This document shows positions 8,661-17,907 of a stretch of DNA of 64,000 nt, piece by piece. Numbering within the stretch: position 1 is the stretch's first letter; every line of letters begins with the position of its first letter. A program made the position numbers and the translations under genes. The stretch comes from Paenibacillus periandrae (GTDB lineage Bacteria > Bacillota > Bacilli > Paenibacillales > NBRC-103111), in NCBI RefSeq assembly GCF_022458865.1, contig NZ_JAJNMU010000004.1, positions 1 to 64,000 of the forward strand, read 5' to 3'. The notes under the pieces were generated by a model. That model searched no databases. It was given only the letters and a program-made list of their open reading frames with translations, and had not been told where the DNA came from.

Positions 8661-11516
8661 TTGCAAGAGAGAATTCGAAGTCTAAGAATATGGAAAAAAA
8701 GCGCATTACTCAGCACGGCCGTATTTCTTTCAAGTATCACTTGGGCGGTTCATGCGAACGCGGAGGGCAATACGTCGCCTTTGGTTTCGGGTCATCATCC
8801 TGAAGAAATCATATCTAAATGGGAACAATACCGTCCTAAATTCAACGGAAATCCGTTTATCGAGCAGCCGCTGCTGGTACCGCCTTACACTGCGGGCAGG
8901 CTGAATGCCGAATTTATTCAAGACGGTGTCAACATGGCCAATTATGCTCGTTATTTGGCAGGCTTGCCGGACAATCTGACAGCCGACCCAGCGCTGAACG
9001 ATCAGGCACAGCACGGTGCCGTCCTGCTGACGGTAAGGGACAAGGGATTATCCCATACGCCGGACAAGCCGCCAACGATGGATGACAGCTTTTATAAGAT
9101 TGGCTACAAATCGACCAGCAGCAGCAATCTGTACAGCGGGGTTATCCAATTACACTCAACCGTTATCGGTTATATGAGTGATAGCGATATGAGCAATATT
9201 GACCGTCTTGGACATCGACGCTGGATTCTCAATCCACCGCTGCGGTATACAGGGTTTGGCTTAGCCAGCGGCAACACAACCTATTCACCGATGCAGGTAT
9301 TTGATAAAAGCGGTACAGCAGCATTTTCCATGCCCTACATCGCTTGGCCTAGTCCAGGAGCGTTCCCTACCAACGCTTTTAAACGCGGAGATGCTTGGTC
9401 CATCACGCTGAATCCGGCACAATACAAAACACCGTCAGCCGATCAGGTAAAAGTCGTGCTTAAGCGTAAAGGGGACGGTAAAGTATGGACCTTTGACCAA
9501 AAAGATCGGGGTATTCCGTCAGACCCCAAAGCATTTGTCAACCGCAATTATTTTAATGTAGAAACATCAAACTTCGGGATTGCCAACTGTATCATTTTCC
9601 GTCCTGCATTAGTAGGTACTATCGAGAATAACGACGAGTATGAAGCCCAAATTACGGGTATTCAAGCTATTAATGGCGCACCCGCCACAATTACATATAC
9701 GGTACGCTTTTTTGATATTCCAGACAAAGCGGATCAAGCCGCCTTCTTAAGCGAATGGTCCAAACCAAGTGATCAGAAGGCCAATTTAAATCCGGTCGCT
9801 TTTCAAAGCGCCGATTTTGAGAAAATGATCCGCACTATATTGGAGAAACCCCAGGAACCGGTAACGGATTGGGATTTATCGAGAATTACGGCGTTGGATA
9901 TCGATTACAGCACCGGAGATATAGCCAAAGACGCTGGCTTGCTGAGAAAATTCACGAGCATGGAAAGACTTCAGATGTTCCATATGAAGGATGCCGATAT
10001 TTCGTTTTTGTCCGAGTTGAGGTCGCTTCGCGATTTAACGGTACGAAATCAGAATTTGAAAATCAACGGTGTTGATGCTCTGAAGCAGCTGCCAAATTTG
10101 AAAATTTTGTACCTCCAAGGCGATGTAGCCACAAGCCAGCTAACCGCTCTGCTCGACCCTATGAAATCACTGCAAAAGCTCGACATTTGGAACGATTCGG
10201 TTACCGATTTGAATTTCGTTCCCCATATGGCCAACCTGCAGCGTCTGTCTGTCGGGGGCAATGCATTACGTGATATTTCTAGTTTGGATAAGGCACCACA
10301 GCTGCGAGAGCTCGGTTTGCACAGTAAAGCCATTACCGATTATTCGAGTGTCAACCGTCTCGGCCAATTGGAAACGCTGGAGTTAAATTCATCAGGCCTA
10401 TCCGATTTAACCTGGGTGTCCACACTTACCCGTCTCAAATCGATGGATATTACGGACAATGCTGTAAGCAATTTATTGCCACTGTCCCCTCTGACCAGCC
10501 TGGAGACACTGTATGCCAGTAATAATCGGATTCAGAACGTAGCACCACTTGCCGGTTTGCCGAACCTATCGAATCTTTATTTATCATCAAACGGGATCAA
10601 GGATATATCTCCGTTTATGACAGCGAACACGAAATGGAAGTACCTGAATTTGAACTACAATTTCCTGGATGTCGCACCAGGCAGTCCATCACACAAATGG
10701 CTGGAAGCCCAGTCAAAAAAAATCGTTTCTTATGACAAGCAGCAGCAGTTGAAACTAAAAAGCCTCCGTCTTGCGGATAAGCCCAATGCCTCTGCCTCCA
10801 ATTCGTACATGCTTGTAAATGAAGCCGTTGCAAAAAAAGTCATTGCCGTATACAACGATTACAGTGAAAAGACATTGAGCGAGGGTCTGAATTGGGAATC
10901 CTCCAAGCCGGATACGATAGACGTAAAGGGCGACACACTTGTGGCCAAAAAGAAGGGTTATGCACAGATCAAAATTGCAGCAGATGGATTGGACCAGTCG
11001 ATCAGCATCACGGTGCTGGACAAGCATAACATCGATAGCTATAAGGCCAATGTCCTTTCTGACGCATCCCTGATCAAGATGAACACAATGATCCTCCTCG
11101 CTGTCAACAGCTCAAGCGCATACGTTCAAGGGGAGAAAAAAATACTGCAAGCCAAGCCGCTAATCGACAATGACAGTACCCTGCTGCCCGTTCGGTTCGT
11201 CTCGGAAAATCTGGGCGTGCAGGTAACCTGGGATACAGATACGCAAACAGCCACCTTGACCGGTTCAGGTGGCAGCAAGATTACGATTCCCGTTGGCTCT
11301 ATGCAAATGAAGGTGAACGAAATCACGGTCGACTTGCCCGTTTCGGCAAAAATGATCAATGGCAGTACCTATTTGCCGCTGCGCGTACTTTGCGAAGCAC
11401 TTGGTAAAAAAGTCTCCTTTTCGGATGGAGTCATCATTATAGGTGAGCGCGATTACGAGCAGGACCATGCGCTGTATGACGAGCTTATTGCGTTATACGG
11501 TACAGAGCTCAGGTAA
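8661..11516 (+). CDS. Secreted multidomain protein: CAP, leucine-rich repeats, Ig-like and copper-amine-oxidase-N domains
   Basis: This is a 951-residue surface or secreted protein. A signal peptide (about 1-34, ending HANA) leads to a CAP/SCP-like domain (about 80-230; GLSH and DRLGHRRWILNP are the typical His-rich pieces). An internalin-like series of short leucine-rich repeats follows (about 400-690, repeated LxxLxxLxLxxN units such as LTSLETLYASNN). Next are a bacterial Ig-like (BIG2) segment (about 715-795) and two copper-amine-oxidase N-terminal-like motifs (LLPVRFVSENLGV and YLPLRVLCEALGK, about 845-940), which are cell-wall-associated modules in Paenibacillus. The start is TTG, set by AAGGAGG ten bases upstream. 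There is no LPXTG motif. A role in adhesion or wall binding is inferred; there is no evidence of enzyme activity. Confidence 0.88.
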   Translation: MQERIRSLRIWKKSALLSTAVFLSSITWAVHANAEGNTSPLVSGHHPEEIISKWEQYRPKFNGNPFIEQPLLVPPYTAGRLNAEFIQDGVNMANYARYLAGLPDNLTADPALNDQAQHGAVLLTVRDKGLSHTPDKPPTMDDSFYKIGYKSTSSSNLYSGVIQLHSTVIGYMSDSDMSNIDRLGHRRWILNPPLRYTGFGLASGNTTYSPMQVFDKSGTAAFSMPYIAWPSPGAFPTNAFKRGDAWSITLNPAQYKTPSADQVKVVLKRKGDGKVWTFDQKDRGIPSDPKAFVNRNYFNVETSNFGIANCIIFRPALVGTIENNDEYEAQITGIQAINGAPATITYTVRFFDIPDKADQAAFLSEWSKPSDQKANLNPVAFQSADFEKMIRTILEKPQEPVTDWDLSRITALDIDYSTGDIAKDAGLLRKFTSMERLQMFHMKDADISFLSELRSLRDLTVRNQNLKINGVDALKQLPNLKILYLQGDVATSQLTALLDPMKSLQKLDIWNDSVTDLNFVPHMANLQRLSVGGNALRDISSLDKAPQLRELGLHSKAITDYSSVNRLGQLETLELNSSGLSDLTWVSTLTRLKSMDITDNAVSNLLPLSPLTSLETLYASNNRIQNVAPLAGLPNLSNLYLSSNGIKDISPFMTANTKWKYLNLNYNFLDVAPGSPSHKWLEAQSKKIVSYDKQQQLKLKSLRLADKPNASASNSYMLVNEAVAKKVIAVYNDYSEKTLSEGLNWESSKPDTIDVKGDTLVAKKKGYAQIKIAADGLDQSISITVLDKHNIDSYKANVLSDASLIKMNTMILLAVNSSSAYVQGEKKILQAKPLIDNDSTLLPVRFVSENLGVQVTWDTDTQTATLTGSGGSKITIPVGSMQMKVNEITVDLPVSAKMINGSTYLPLRVLCEALGKKVSFSDGVIIIGERDYEQDHALYDELIALYGTELR

Positions 11517-11534
11517 AATCCGATCAAACAAATC

Positions 11535-11579
11535 AGAGGCTATCCTTCGAGTAGATTTCTCTACTAAGGGATAGCCTCT
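11535..11579. terminator. Long hairpin between convergent genes
   Basis: AGAGGCTATCC pairs perfectly with GGATAGCCTCT, and an inner AGTAGA/TCTACT extends the stem. There is no strong T-run on either side, but its place 18 bp after one stop and 55 bp before the convergent gene end suggests bidirectional termination. Confidence 0.6.
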
Positions 11580-11633
11580 CTGTATGATATCCAGCTCATA
11601 CACCTGACAATCGGTATAAGTACGGGCAATTGC

Positions 11634-12782
11634 CTAATCCCAGTTAACGGCCTCCCATGTTCCCGACCGCGCACTCCGCACAATGGCATCATTAATTACC
11701 ATGATCTCGTAGCCCTCTTTAAAAGTCGCTACGGAACCGGATATCGGCACTTGATTCACGATCGCCTGATAATAGTTATGCATCATATTTTTCAAGCTAT
11801 CGGTCCAGCCTTCCTCATGTCCGCTTGGATAATGCATGAAAGGGAGCGCTTCCTTCTTGAGCTGACTCGGGTCTCTCAGAACGGTTTCTCCCGGTTTGTC
11901 GCGATAGCCCATCATTAATCGAAAAGGCTCTTCCTGTTTCCAGGAGCCGGAAGCCTGCGAACCGTCCAGATTAATTTCAAGGGCATTCTTTTTGCCGGCT
12001 GATACTTGTGATACGGTGAACACGCCGCGAGCACCATTATCAAACTTCACAAGCACAGAACAGTAATCCTCAGTCTTAATATCTACCAGCTGTCGATCAG
12101 CTATCGAGCTCGGTTGAAAGGATTCTCCTTGCGCAGCATTCCTATACCGTTTCGGAATCACAACCGCCAGATCGGCGAATACCTCAACGATTCTTAAATC
12201 CGTTACATACTGAATAAGGTCAAACAAATGCGACCCGATGTCACTGATAGCTCTTGTCTGTCCCCCATACTCAGGCTCCATTCGCCAATTATAATCCGTA
12301 TCATACAGCAGCCAATCCTGCAAATAGCTGCCTCTAATAATATTAATCTCCCCTAGATCCTTGTCCTTGACCATCGACTTCAGATGCTGAACCATCGGAA
12401 ACTGCCGATAATTAAAATTGATACCGGTCACCAGCGACGTTTGACTGGCCAGCTCATACAGCTCTTTTGCTTCCGCACGGGTTAAGGTCAACGGCTTTTC
12501 TGATAGTAGATGCTTGCCATGTAAAAGCACCTGCTTGTTAATTTCAAAATGAAGATGGTTAGGTGTACAGTTATGAATCACTTCGATTTCAGGATCATTC
12601 AATAAATCCATATAATTGCCATAAGCTTTGGGGATCTTGAGCGCTTCCGCATAAGCATCCGCCTTGTCCTGCCCATTCTGACCTATCGCTACAATATCTA
12701 CGTATCCTAATCTTCGAACTGCCTCCAAATGGGCTTTTCCAATAAACCCCGCCCCGATGATAGCCGCTTTGATCCTGCGCAT
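11634..12782 (-). CDS. Gfo/Idh/MocA-family oxidoreductase
   Basis: An NAD(P)-dependent sugar or polyol dehydrogenase of about 382 residues. The N-terminal Rossmann motif AAIIGAGFIGKAHLEAV is followed by NHLHFEINKQVLLHGKHLLSEKPLTLT, where EKP holds the conserved catalytic-site Lys. The C-terminal half is the usual alpha/beta domain (ISDIGSHLFDLIQYVTD). The second ATG is chosen because AAGGGAGTGG lies at correct spacing; the first ATG (12788) is too close. It is probably co-controlled with the upstream ROK regulator through the palindrome before its start. The substrate is unknown. Confidence 0.88.
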   Translation of the reverse strand: MRRIKAAIIGAGFIGKAHLEAVRRLGYVDIVAIGQNGQDKADAYAEALKIPKAYGNYMDLLNDPEIEVIHNCTPNHLHFEINKQVLLHGKHLLSEKPLTLTRAEAKELYELASQTSLVTGINFNYRQFPMVQHLKSMVKDKDLGEINIIRGSYLQDWLLYDTDYNWRMEPEYGGQTRAISDIGSHLFDLIQYVTDLRIVEVFADLAVVIPKRYRNAAQGESFQPSSIADRQLVDIKTEDYCSVLVKFDNGARGVFTVSQVSAGKKNALEINLDGSQASGSWKQEEPFRLMMGYRDKPGETVLRDPSQLKKEALPFMHYPSGHEEGWTDSLKNMMHNYYQAIVNQVPISGSVATFKEGYEIMVINDAIVRSARSGTWEAVNWD

Positions 12783-12815
12783 GAACATCCACTCCCTTGG
12801 TTTTGACTATAGCAG

Positions 12816-12848
12816 ATATACTTTTAACTTTCAATATTAAAAGTATAT
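12816..12848. promoter_or_regulatory. 12-bp inverted repeat upstream of the Gfo/Idh gene
   Basis: ATATACTTTTAA and TTAAAAGTATAT form a perfect inverted repeat separated by nine bases, starting 34 bp before the oxidoreductase start. A ROK repressor is the next gene upstream, and AT-rich spaced dyads are common targets of such proteins, so this is a good operator candidate. Confidence 0.55.
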
Positions 12849-12977
12849 TTTATAAAGATAAAAGATCTTATGCGTATAGATCATCCGCCAGTACTTTTGG
12901 CACAACAACAAAAAACTGAACAGGTTACTTCCCCATTCAGCCATTTCAACTTATTAGCATGTATCCACGATTGGCAT

Positions 12978-14189
12978 CTAATCCAAAAAATGCTCTGGAT
13001 CATCATTCGTTGCCTGAAGGATTAATTGATCTATCGTCATATAAGCGCCACCGATCAGTCCAGCCTTGCTGCCTAATAACGATTTGTTTATCATCAATTT
13101 TCGGGTTGCCAGCGGCATCGACCTTTGATATACACTTTGGCGAATCGCTGCGAGGAATATATCGCCAAATTCGGACAGCTTGCCGCCAATTGAAATTAAT
13201 GACGGATTCGAGAAATTTACGATAGAAGCAATCACTTTGCCAATCGCAGCTCCGCTCTCGCGAATTAGCTCCACAGAGGCCGGGTCCAGCTTAAGCAAGC
13301 CTTCCCCCAGGTCATCTAGTGTCAGCCTTCCGTTGCGCTCCAGCAGCTTTAACAAATACTCACTTTTACCGGATAAAGCGAGCTGCTTCGCCTTCTCGAC
13401 GATTGCCTTGCCTCCTGCGTTCGCTTCCAGACATCCGCGATTCCCGCACCAGCACATCACATCATTGCCAATATCAAAATGCCCGATATCACCGGCACTT
13501 CCTGTGGAGCCACGATACAGCTTGCCATCGTAAATCACACCGGAGCCTATACCCGTACCGACCTTGATGTGAATTAAATTATCGACTTCAAAATTCAAGC
13601 CCTTGGCATATTCGCCAAGCACCATATTGTTAACATCATTGTCTACATAACAGGGACACGTATAGTGCTGAAACCAGAATTCCCGGATTGGATATTGATC
13701 CCAGCCTGGCATGATAGGGGGTGCGATAGGAGTTCCCAAGGAAAAATCGACAGGGCCTGGCACGCCGATTCCGATCCCTCTAATCAGGCCCTTATCGAGA
13801 TTATTTTCCTGAAACAAATGGTCCACCAGCTGCTGCACCTGAGGCAAAACGACATCAGGTCCTTGATTAATATCACTTGGCGAGTTCGTCGCCGCTATAA
13901 TCTCACAATCAAAATCCGCAATCGCAACCTGAACATAGGAAATACCCAGCTCAATGGATACGATAACACCATAACTTTTATGAATCGCGTATTGCTTAGG
14001 CTTTCTGCCACCGCTGGAAGCACCTACATGGGATACTGTGATCAGCTTTTCCTGCATTAATCGATCGACATGAACAGAAACTGCGGATAAAGAAATCCCA
14101 GTCTCATTGGCAATTTCCGCCTTGGACAGTGGCTGCCTTGCTCTCCTTATCAGTTGGAGAACACGTGCTGTTAGGAGTAGCACCGTCAT
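12978..14189 (-). CDS. ROK-family transcriptional regulator
   Basis: This is a 403-residue XylR/NagC-like repressor. The winged helix-turn-helix is at about 12-70 (LSKAEIANETGISLSAVSVHVDRL, wing GGRKPK). The ROK sugar-binding domain follows with IRGIGIGVPGPVDF and the zinc motif CWCGNRGCLEANAGG. The catalytic-type EIDND segment of true kinases is replaced by YVDNDVNN, usual in regulators. The ribosome-binding site is weak. It begins 30 bp after the molybdoenzyme gene and lies upstream of the Gfo/Idh gene, its probable target. The inducer is unknown. Confidence 0.9.
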   Translation of the reverse strand: MTVLLLTARVLQLIRRARQPLSKAEIANETGISLSAVSVHVDRLMQEKLITVSHVGASSGGRKPKQYAIHKSYGVIVSIELGISYVQVAIADFDCEIIAATNSPSDINQGPDVVLPQVQQLVDHLFQENNLDKGLIRGIGIGVPGPVDFSLGTPIAPPIMPGWDQYPIREFWFQHYTCPCYVDNDVNNMVLGEYAKGLNFEVDNLIHIKVGTGIGSGVIYDGKLYRGSTGSAGDIGHFDIGNDVMCWCGNRGCLEANAGGKAIVEKAKQLALSGKSEYLLKLLERNGRLTLDDLGEGLLKLDPASVELIRESGAAIGKVIASIVNFSNPSLISIGGKLSEFGDIFLAAIRQSVYQRSMPLATRKLMINKSLLGSKAGLIGGAYMTIDQLILQATNDDPEHFLD

Positions 14190-14219
14190 TTCACCACTTT
14201 CAAACTTGATCAGCTTTCA

Positions 14220-14891
14220 TCAATCATAATCCTTGTGTACCCATTCATCCTCAGGAATCGGCAGCGGCTCACCTGAAAAGCGCTGCTCCTCAAAAGCATC
14301 CGCCGTATTGTGGAAGCCATTACGCTCCCAGAAGCCTTCCCGGTCTTCCTTCATAAACTCGATACCCTGAACCCACTTCGCGCTTTTCCAAAAATAAAGA
14401 TGCGGTACCAGTAATCGCAGCGGCCAGCCGTGCTTTTTCGTTAGCGGTTTGCCATCGTATTTGATCGCAAGCAGGATTTGATCACCCATTAAATCCTCTA
14501 GCGGAACATTCGTTTCGTAGTTATTATCCGCATGAAGCATAACATATTTCCCTTGTGGCTCAATGTTCAGCGAGCTCAGAAAATCACGGAAGCGCACACC
14601 CTCCCATACCGTATCCAGCTTGGTCCAGCGGGTAACGCAATGAATATCGCAGACAACCTCGGTTTGCGGCAATGCCAACAGATCCTCGTAGCTGAACTCC
14701 CGCTCCTCTGCAACCTCACCAAATACACGTAAGGTCCACTTGGACATATCGTATTCAGGCACTTCACCCTCGTGTAAAATAGGGAATCGCTCCGTCACCA
14801 CTTGCCCAGCCGGAACTCTGCCTGCAAGCTGTGAGTCCACTTGTGGAACCTGCATCCGTTTAATACGATCAGCCTTCGTAACTTTATTCAT
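14220..14891 (-). CDS. Molybdopterin-dependent sulfite-oxidase-like protein, YuiH type
   Basis: A 223-residue soluble protein of the Oxidored_molyb family (PF00174). The stretch CDIHCVTRWTKLDTVWEGV holds the conserved Cys (in CVTRW) that ligates molybdenum, and YDGKPLTKKHGWPLRLLVPHLYFWKSAKW matches the cofactor-binding region. There is no Tat signal, heme domain or dimerisation domain, so it is the short cytoplasmic YuiH form. Function in this subgroup is not established. No membrane partner or molybdopterin synthesis genes are nearby. It is unlikely to be linked to the sulfatase clusters 12 kb or more away. Confidence 0.87.
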   Translation of the reverse strand: MNKVTKADRIKRMQVPQVDSQLAGRVPAGQVVTERFPILHEGEVPEYDMSKWTLRVFGEVAEEREFSYEDLLALPQTEVVCDIHCVTRWTKLDTVWEGVRFRDFLSSLNIEPQGKYVMLHADNNYETNVPLEDLMGDQILLAIKYDGKPLTKKHGWPLRLLVPHLYFWKSAKWVQGIEFMKEDREGFWERNGFHNTADAFEEQRFSGEPLPIPEDEWVHKDYD

Positions 14892-15155
14892 GTATACAAT
14901 CTCCTATCGGGCAATAAATTCAGCTCTTAACATTCAGTTCATCCTTAATATCCTTACCCATCATATCATAGATCGTCCTGCAATCGGAACCCGCGTGAAT
15001 CTGTTCAACGGCCTGGAATATCCTTGCATTTTTTGAACAACACTTCATCAAGTTAACTTTATTTGAACGGGCACAGCAACCTTTTCAGTGAATAGACCGT
15101 CTTAAAGATTAACTGCAGGATAGTGAGCAACTATAATTAGGAAAGGTGGAATATC

Positions 15156-16073
15156 ATGATGAAAAAGATAACGGCGATAGTTTCAGCAGCCCTTTTGTTA
15201 TGTACAATGTCGGCTGGCTCCGTATTTGCCTTTACGGATTTGGATGCAGCAGAGAAAGAGCCTATTATGATGCTTAAAGATAAAGGGATCGTAACCGGCG
15301 TGGATAGCGAGCATTTTGCCCCACGCAGTCCGATCAGCTATGCTCAAAGTGTGAGCTTGCTCGTCAAAGGCCTGAACCTGAATCTCGATACGATACGTTT
15401 TATTAAAAAACCGGAGGCTTCTGATTACTTCACCAAGGTACCTAACGATGCCTGGTTTGCGGAAGCGTTTATTATCGCCCAGTTGAACGGACTTAACATT
15501 CCCAAGGATGTAGATCCGGGCGCTACGATTACTCGTGAACAGTATGCCGATTTGCTCATTCATGCGCTGGACAAAAAAGGGACATTTCCTGTGATTCTGA
15601 TGTATATCGGCTTTGCTGATGAAGACCAGATTGACAAAGCGTACACGAATAGCATGCAGCTTCTGTATCTGCACAAGCTGGCCAAGACAGAGGAGAACCA
15701 TATGGCTTACCCTAAACGGGAAATGACCCGTGGGGAAGCGGCTGTCTGGGTTAGCAATACGATCCGGTTTCTCGAAGCCCACTCCGTTAAACTGACGAAT
15801 CCGCAGCATGAGGAGGTAACCGTAGCGGTTGAGCCAGTGAACGCAGATTTGAACCGAATTACGCTGTCACGGGGCATCACACCCAATCCAGGCTACGGCA
15901 TCAAGATTGAGGGCATTCGCTTTCTTACCGACGGAACTGCACAGATCCAGTACAGCCTGACCGAGCCTCAGCCGGATATAATGAATCCGCAGGTCATTGT
16001 AGAAGCTAAGGCAGACACCTACCTGTCCTCGAAGTATAAGCCCATAGCCGTCGAATTGCAGCCATCCAATTAA
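15156..16073 (+). CDS. Secreted S-layer homology (SLH) domain protein
   Basis: A 305-residue exported protein with a signal peptide ending near residue 25 (SVFAF). Three SLH units fill about 25-200: FTDLDAAEKEPIMMLKDKGIVTG, the unit around DAWFAEAFIIAQLNGLN, and one ending MTRGEAAVWVSNTIRFLE. SLH domains bind pyruvylated secondary wall polymer in Gram-positives. The last 100 residues show no family I recognise. The start follows AAAGGTGG; ATG at 15159 is an equal alternative. It is monocistronic with its own terminator. It probably anchors to the cell wall. Confidence 0.88.
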   Translation: MMKKITAIVSAALLLCTMSAGSVFAFTDLDAAEKEPIMMLKDKGIVTGVDSEHFAPRSPISYAQSVSLLVKGLNLNLDTIRFIKKPEASDYFTKVPNDAWFAEAFIIAQLNGLNIPKDVDPGATITREQYADLLIHALDKKGTFPVILMYIGFADEDQIDKAYTNSMQLLYLHKLAKTEENHMAYPKREMTRGEAAVWVSNTIRFLEAHSVKLTNPQHEEVTVAVEPVNADLNRITLSRGITPNPGYGIKIEGIRFLTDGTAQIQYSLTEPQPDIMNPQVIVEAKADTYLSSKYKPIAVELQPSN

Positions 16074-16078
16074 AAGAC

Positions 16079-16120
16079 AAAGAAGCCAACTCTAGACTAT
16101 AACAAGTTGGCTTCTTTATT
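16079..16120. terminator. Bidirectional terminator between SLH and hydroxyacid dehydrogenase genes
   Basis: AAAGAAGCCAACT and AGTTGGCTTCTTT form a perfect 13-bp stem with a 13-base loop. T-rich flanks on both strands lie between two convergent stops. Confidence 0.9.
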
Positions 16121-16143
16121 GTAGACATAATCTATTTACAGCC

Positions 16144-17103
16144 TTACAATAATATTCTAATTGGCGAGCCCGACAAAAACGCTTCTATATTTTCCACAGC
16201 ATCCCTGTAAAAAGTTTGATAATTCCCTTGAGACACGTACCCGAGATGCGGTGTGGTTAATACATTGGGGAGACGACGAAACACATCATCCTTTGGCAAA
16301 GGCTCCACCTCAAATACATCCAGCCCCGCCCCCGCAATCCGCTTGTTCTGGAGAGCTTCGACAAGAGCTGCCTGATCCACAATCGGTGCTCGCGAGGTGT
16401 TGATCAGATACGATGTCGGACGCATTAGCTTGAGCTCCTTCGCGCCAAGCAGACCTCTCGTCCGTTCGCAGAGTACGAGATGGATCGATACAATATCACT
16501 GCTTTCGAGCAGCTCCTCTTTGGAGGCTGAATAACTCACCCCTACTTCTTCGGCACGTGCTTTGGTTAAATTCTGGCTCCATGCCGTCACGTCCATCCCA
16601 AAGGCCTGGCCAATTCGTGCGACCCGACTGCCAAGCTTGCCAAGCCCCAGCAAGCCGAGCTTTTTCCCTTGAAGATCCATGCCAAGCGTGCTCTGCCACG
16701 GACCATTCGACTGAATCGCATTATGTTCCGGTACAATATGGCGGGCAAGCCCGAGAATCAATGCCCAAGTAAGCTCTGTAGTAGGATCGCCGCTGCCCGA
16801 AGTGCCGCTAACGACAACACCATGAGACGCAGCTGCTGCCAAATCTATGGATGCATTACGCATGCCCGTCGTGATGAGCAGCTTCAAGCGCGGCAGCCGC
16901 GCAAATAACGACGCTTTAAAAGGAGTGCGTTCACGCATAGCTACAATGATGTCATAATCCTCGATCGCGCTGACCAGCTCATCCTCCTGATCAAAGTGCT
17001 GCTGAAAAACCTGGACCTCTACCTGCTCCGAAATAGTCGACCAATCCGCACTATGCAGGGCAGCATTCTGATAATCATCAAGAATCGCACATCGTAGTTT
17101 CAT
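16144..17103 (-). CDS. D-2-hydroxyacid dehydrogenase family protein
   Basis: An NAD-dependent oxidoreductase of 319 residues. The Rossmann motif is LGLLGLGKLGSRVARIGQAF. The catalytic triad residues can be placed: Arg in INTSRAP, Glu in the VFEVEPLP segment and His in TPHLGYVS. The start MKLRCAILDDYQ follows GGGAGG and matches the subgroup often annotated as phosphoglycerate or hydroxyacid dehydrogenase-like. The substrate cannot be set from sequence. It is 54 bp after the next minus-strand gene's stop, possibly co-transcribed. Confidence 0.9.
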   Translation of the reverse strand: MKLRCAILDDYQNAALHSADWSTISEQVEVQVFQQHFDQEDELVSAIEDYDIIVAMRERTPFKASLFARLPRLKLLITTGMRNASIDLAAAASHGVVVSGTSGSGDPTTELTWALILGLARHIVPEHNAIQSNGPWQSTLGMDLQGKKLGLLGLGKLGSRVARIGQAFGMDVTAWSQNLTKARAEEVGVSYSASKEELLESSDIVSIHLVLCERTRGLLGAKELKLMRPTSYLINTSRAPIVDQAALVEALQNKRIAGAGLDVFEVEPLPKDDVFRRLPNVLTTPHLGYVSQGNYQTFYRDAVENIEAFLSGSPIRILL

Positions 17104-17157
17104 TGTTACCTCCCAAGAGTGGATGAAGAAAACGGCTTACAGTTAATTATAAGCTAA

Positions 17158-17880
17158 TCATCCGCCCTCAGCCAGCCTCAGAATATCCTTAGCCTCCAAA
17201 ATGGATCGCTCATCGTCCGTATTCACGGTATGAATCATGGCTATCCCCAGTTCCCTCAGTGTGATCAAATGATTGGGGAAAAGGCGTTTAAGTGGAGGAT
17301 ATAACCAGGACAGCAGGGAATACAACCGATGTGCATTTCGGAGTCCCTTGGTTGGATGTATATAGCCGGGTCTGAACATAAATGCTCTCTTGAACGGAAG
17401 CTGCAGCAGATGATTTTCCGTTTTCCCCTTCACTCTGGCCCACATGCTTCTTCCCTGCTCAGAGCTGTCAGTCCCCGTTCCGGTTACATAACAAAAGGTC
17501 ATATCGGGATTGAGCCGGGATAGCAGCTCAGCCACATGCATCGTAAGTTGATACGTCACTCGCTCGTAATCCGCTTCTTTCATCCCGGCCGAGGAAACAC
17601 CCAGGCAAAAAAAGCAGGCGTTGTATGGCGCTAATTGAGCGGCGATAGGCGTCAGGTCATAAAAATCATGATGCAGGATTTCAATAAGCTTGGGATGAGT
17701 GACGCCACACGGCTTCCGATTAATCACTAATATCTGCTCGACATCCGGATGCATAAGACATTCGTGGAGTACACCTTCCCCTACCATACCGGTAACCCCC
17801 GTAATAATCGCCCGTATTTTCTGATGCGGTGTATCCGCGTATCTTGTGTTATTAGGTGACGAGTTAACGTTCGATGACAT
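17158..17880 (-). CDS. NAD(P)-binding Rossmann-fold protein, atypical SDR
   Basis: A 240-residue protein with an N-terminal nucleotide-binding motif, IITGVTGMVGEGVLHECL, of the atypical short-chain dehydrogenase type (similar in layout to HTATIP2-like and YbjT-like proteins). It keeps CYVTGTGTDSSEQGRSMWARVKG but lacks a standard YxxxK active site, so catalysis is uncertain. The first 20 residues are a polar extension. GGGAG precedes the start. The next upstream gene, also minus strand, is an SDR 27 bp away, so a shared transcript under the TetR operator is likely. Confidence 0.82.
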   Translation of the reverse strand: MSSNVNSSPNNTRYADTPHQKIRAIITGVTGMVGEGVLHECLMHPDVEQILVINRKPCGVTHPKLIEILHHDFYDLTPIAAQLAPYNACFFCLGVSSAGMKEADYERVTYQLTMHVAELLSRLNPDMTFCYVTGTGTDSSEQGRSMWARVKGKTENHLLQLPFKRAFMFRPGYIHPTKGLRNAHRLYSLLSWLYPPLKRLFPNHLITLRELGIAMIHTVNTDDERSILEAKDILRLAEGG

Positions 17881-17907
17881 ATGGCTCCCTGCTTTCTGCT
17901 GCTTTGT

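Noticed and set aside
14220..14891. Link of the sulfite-oxidase-like gene to the sulfatase clusters
   Set aside because: It belongs to the YuiH subgroup with no proven sulfite role, sits next to a ROK regulator and is more than 11 kb away.
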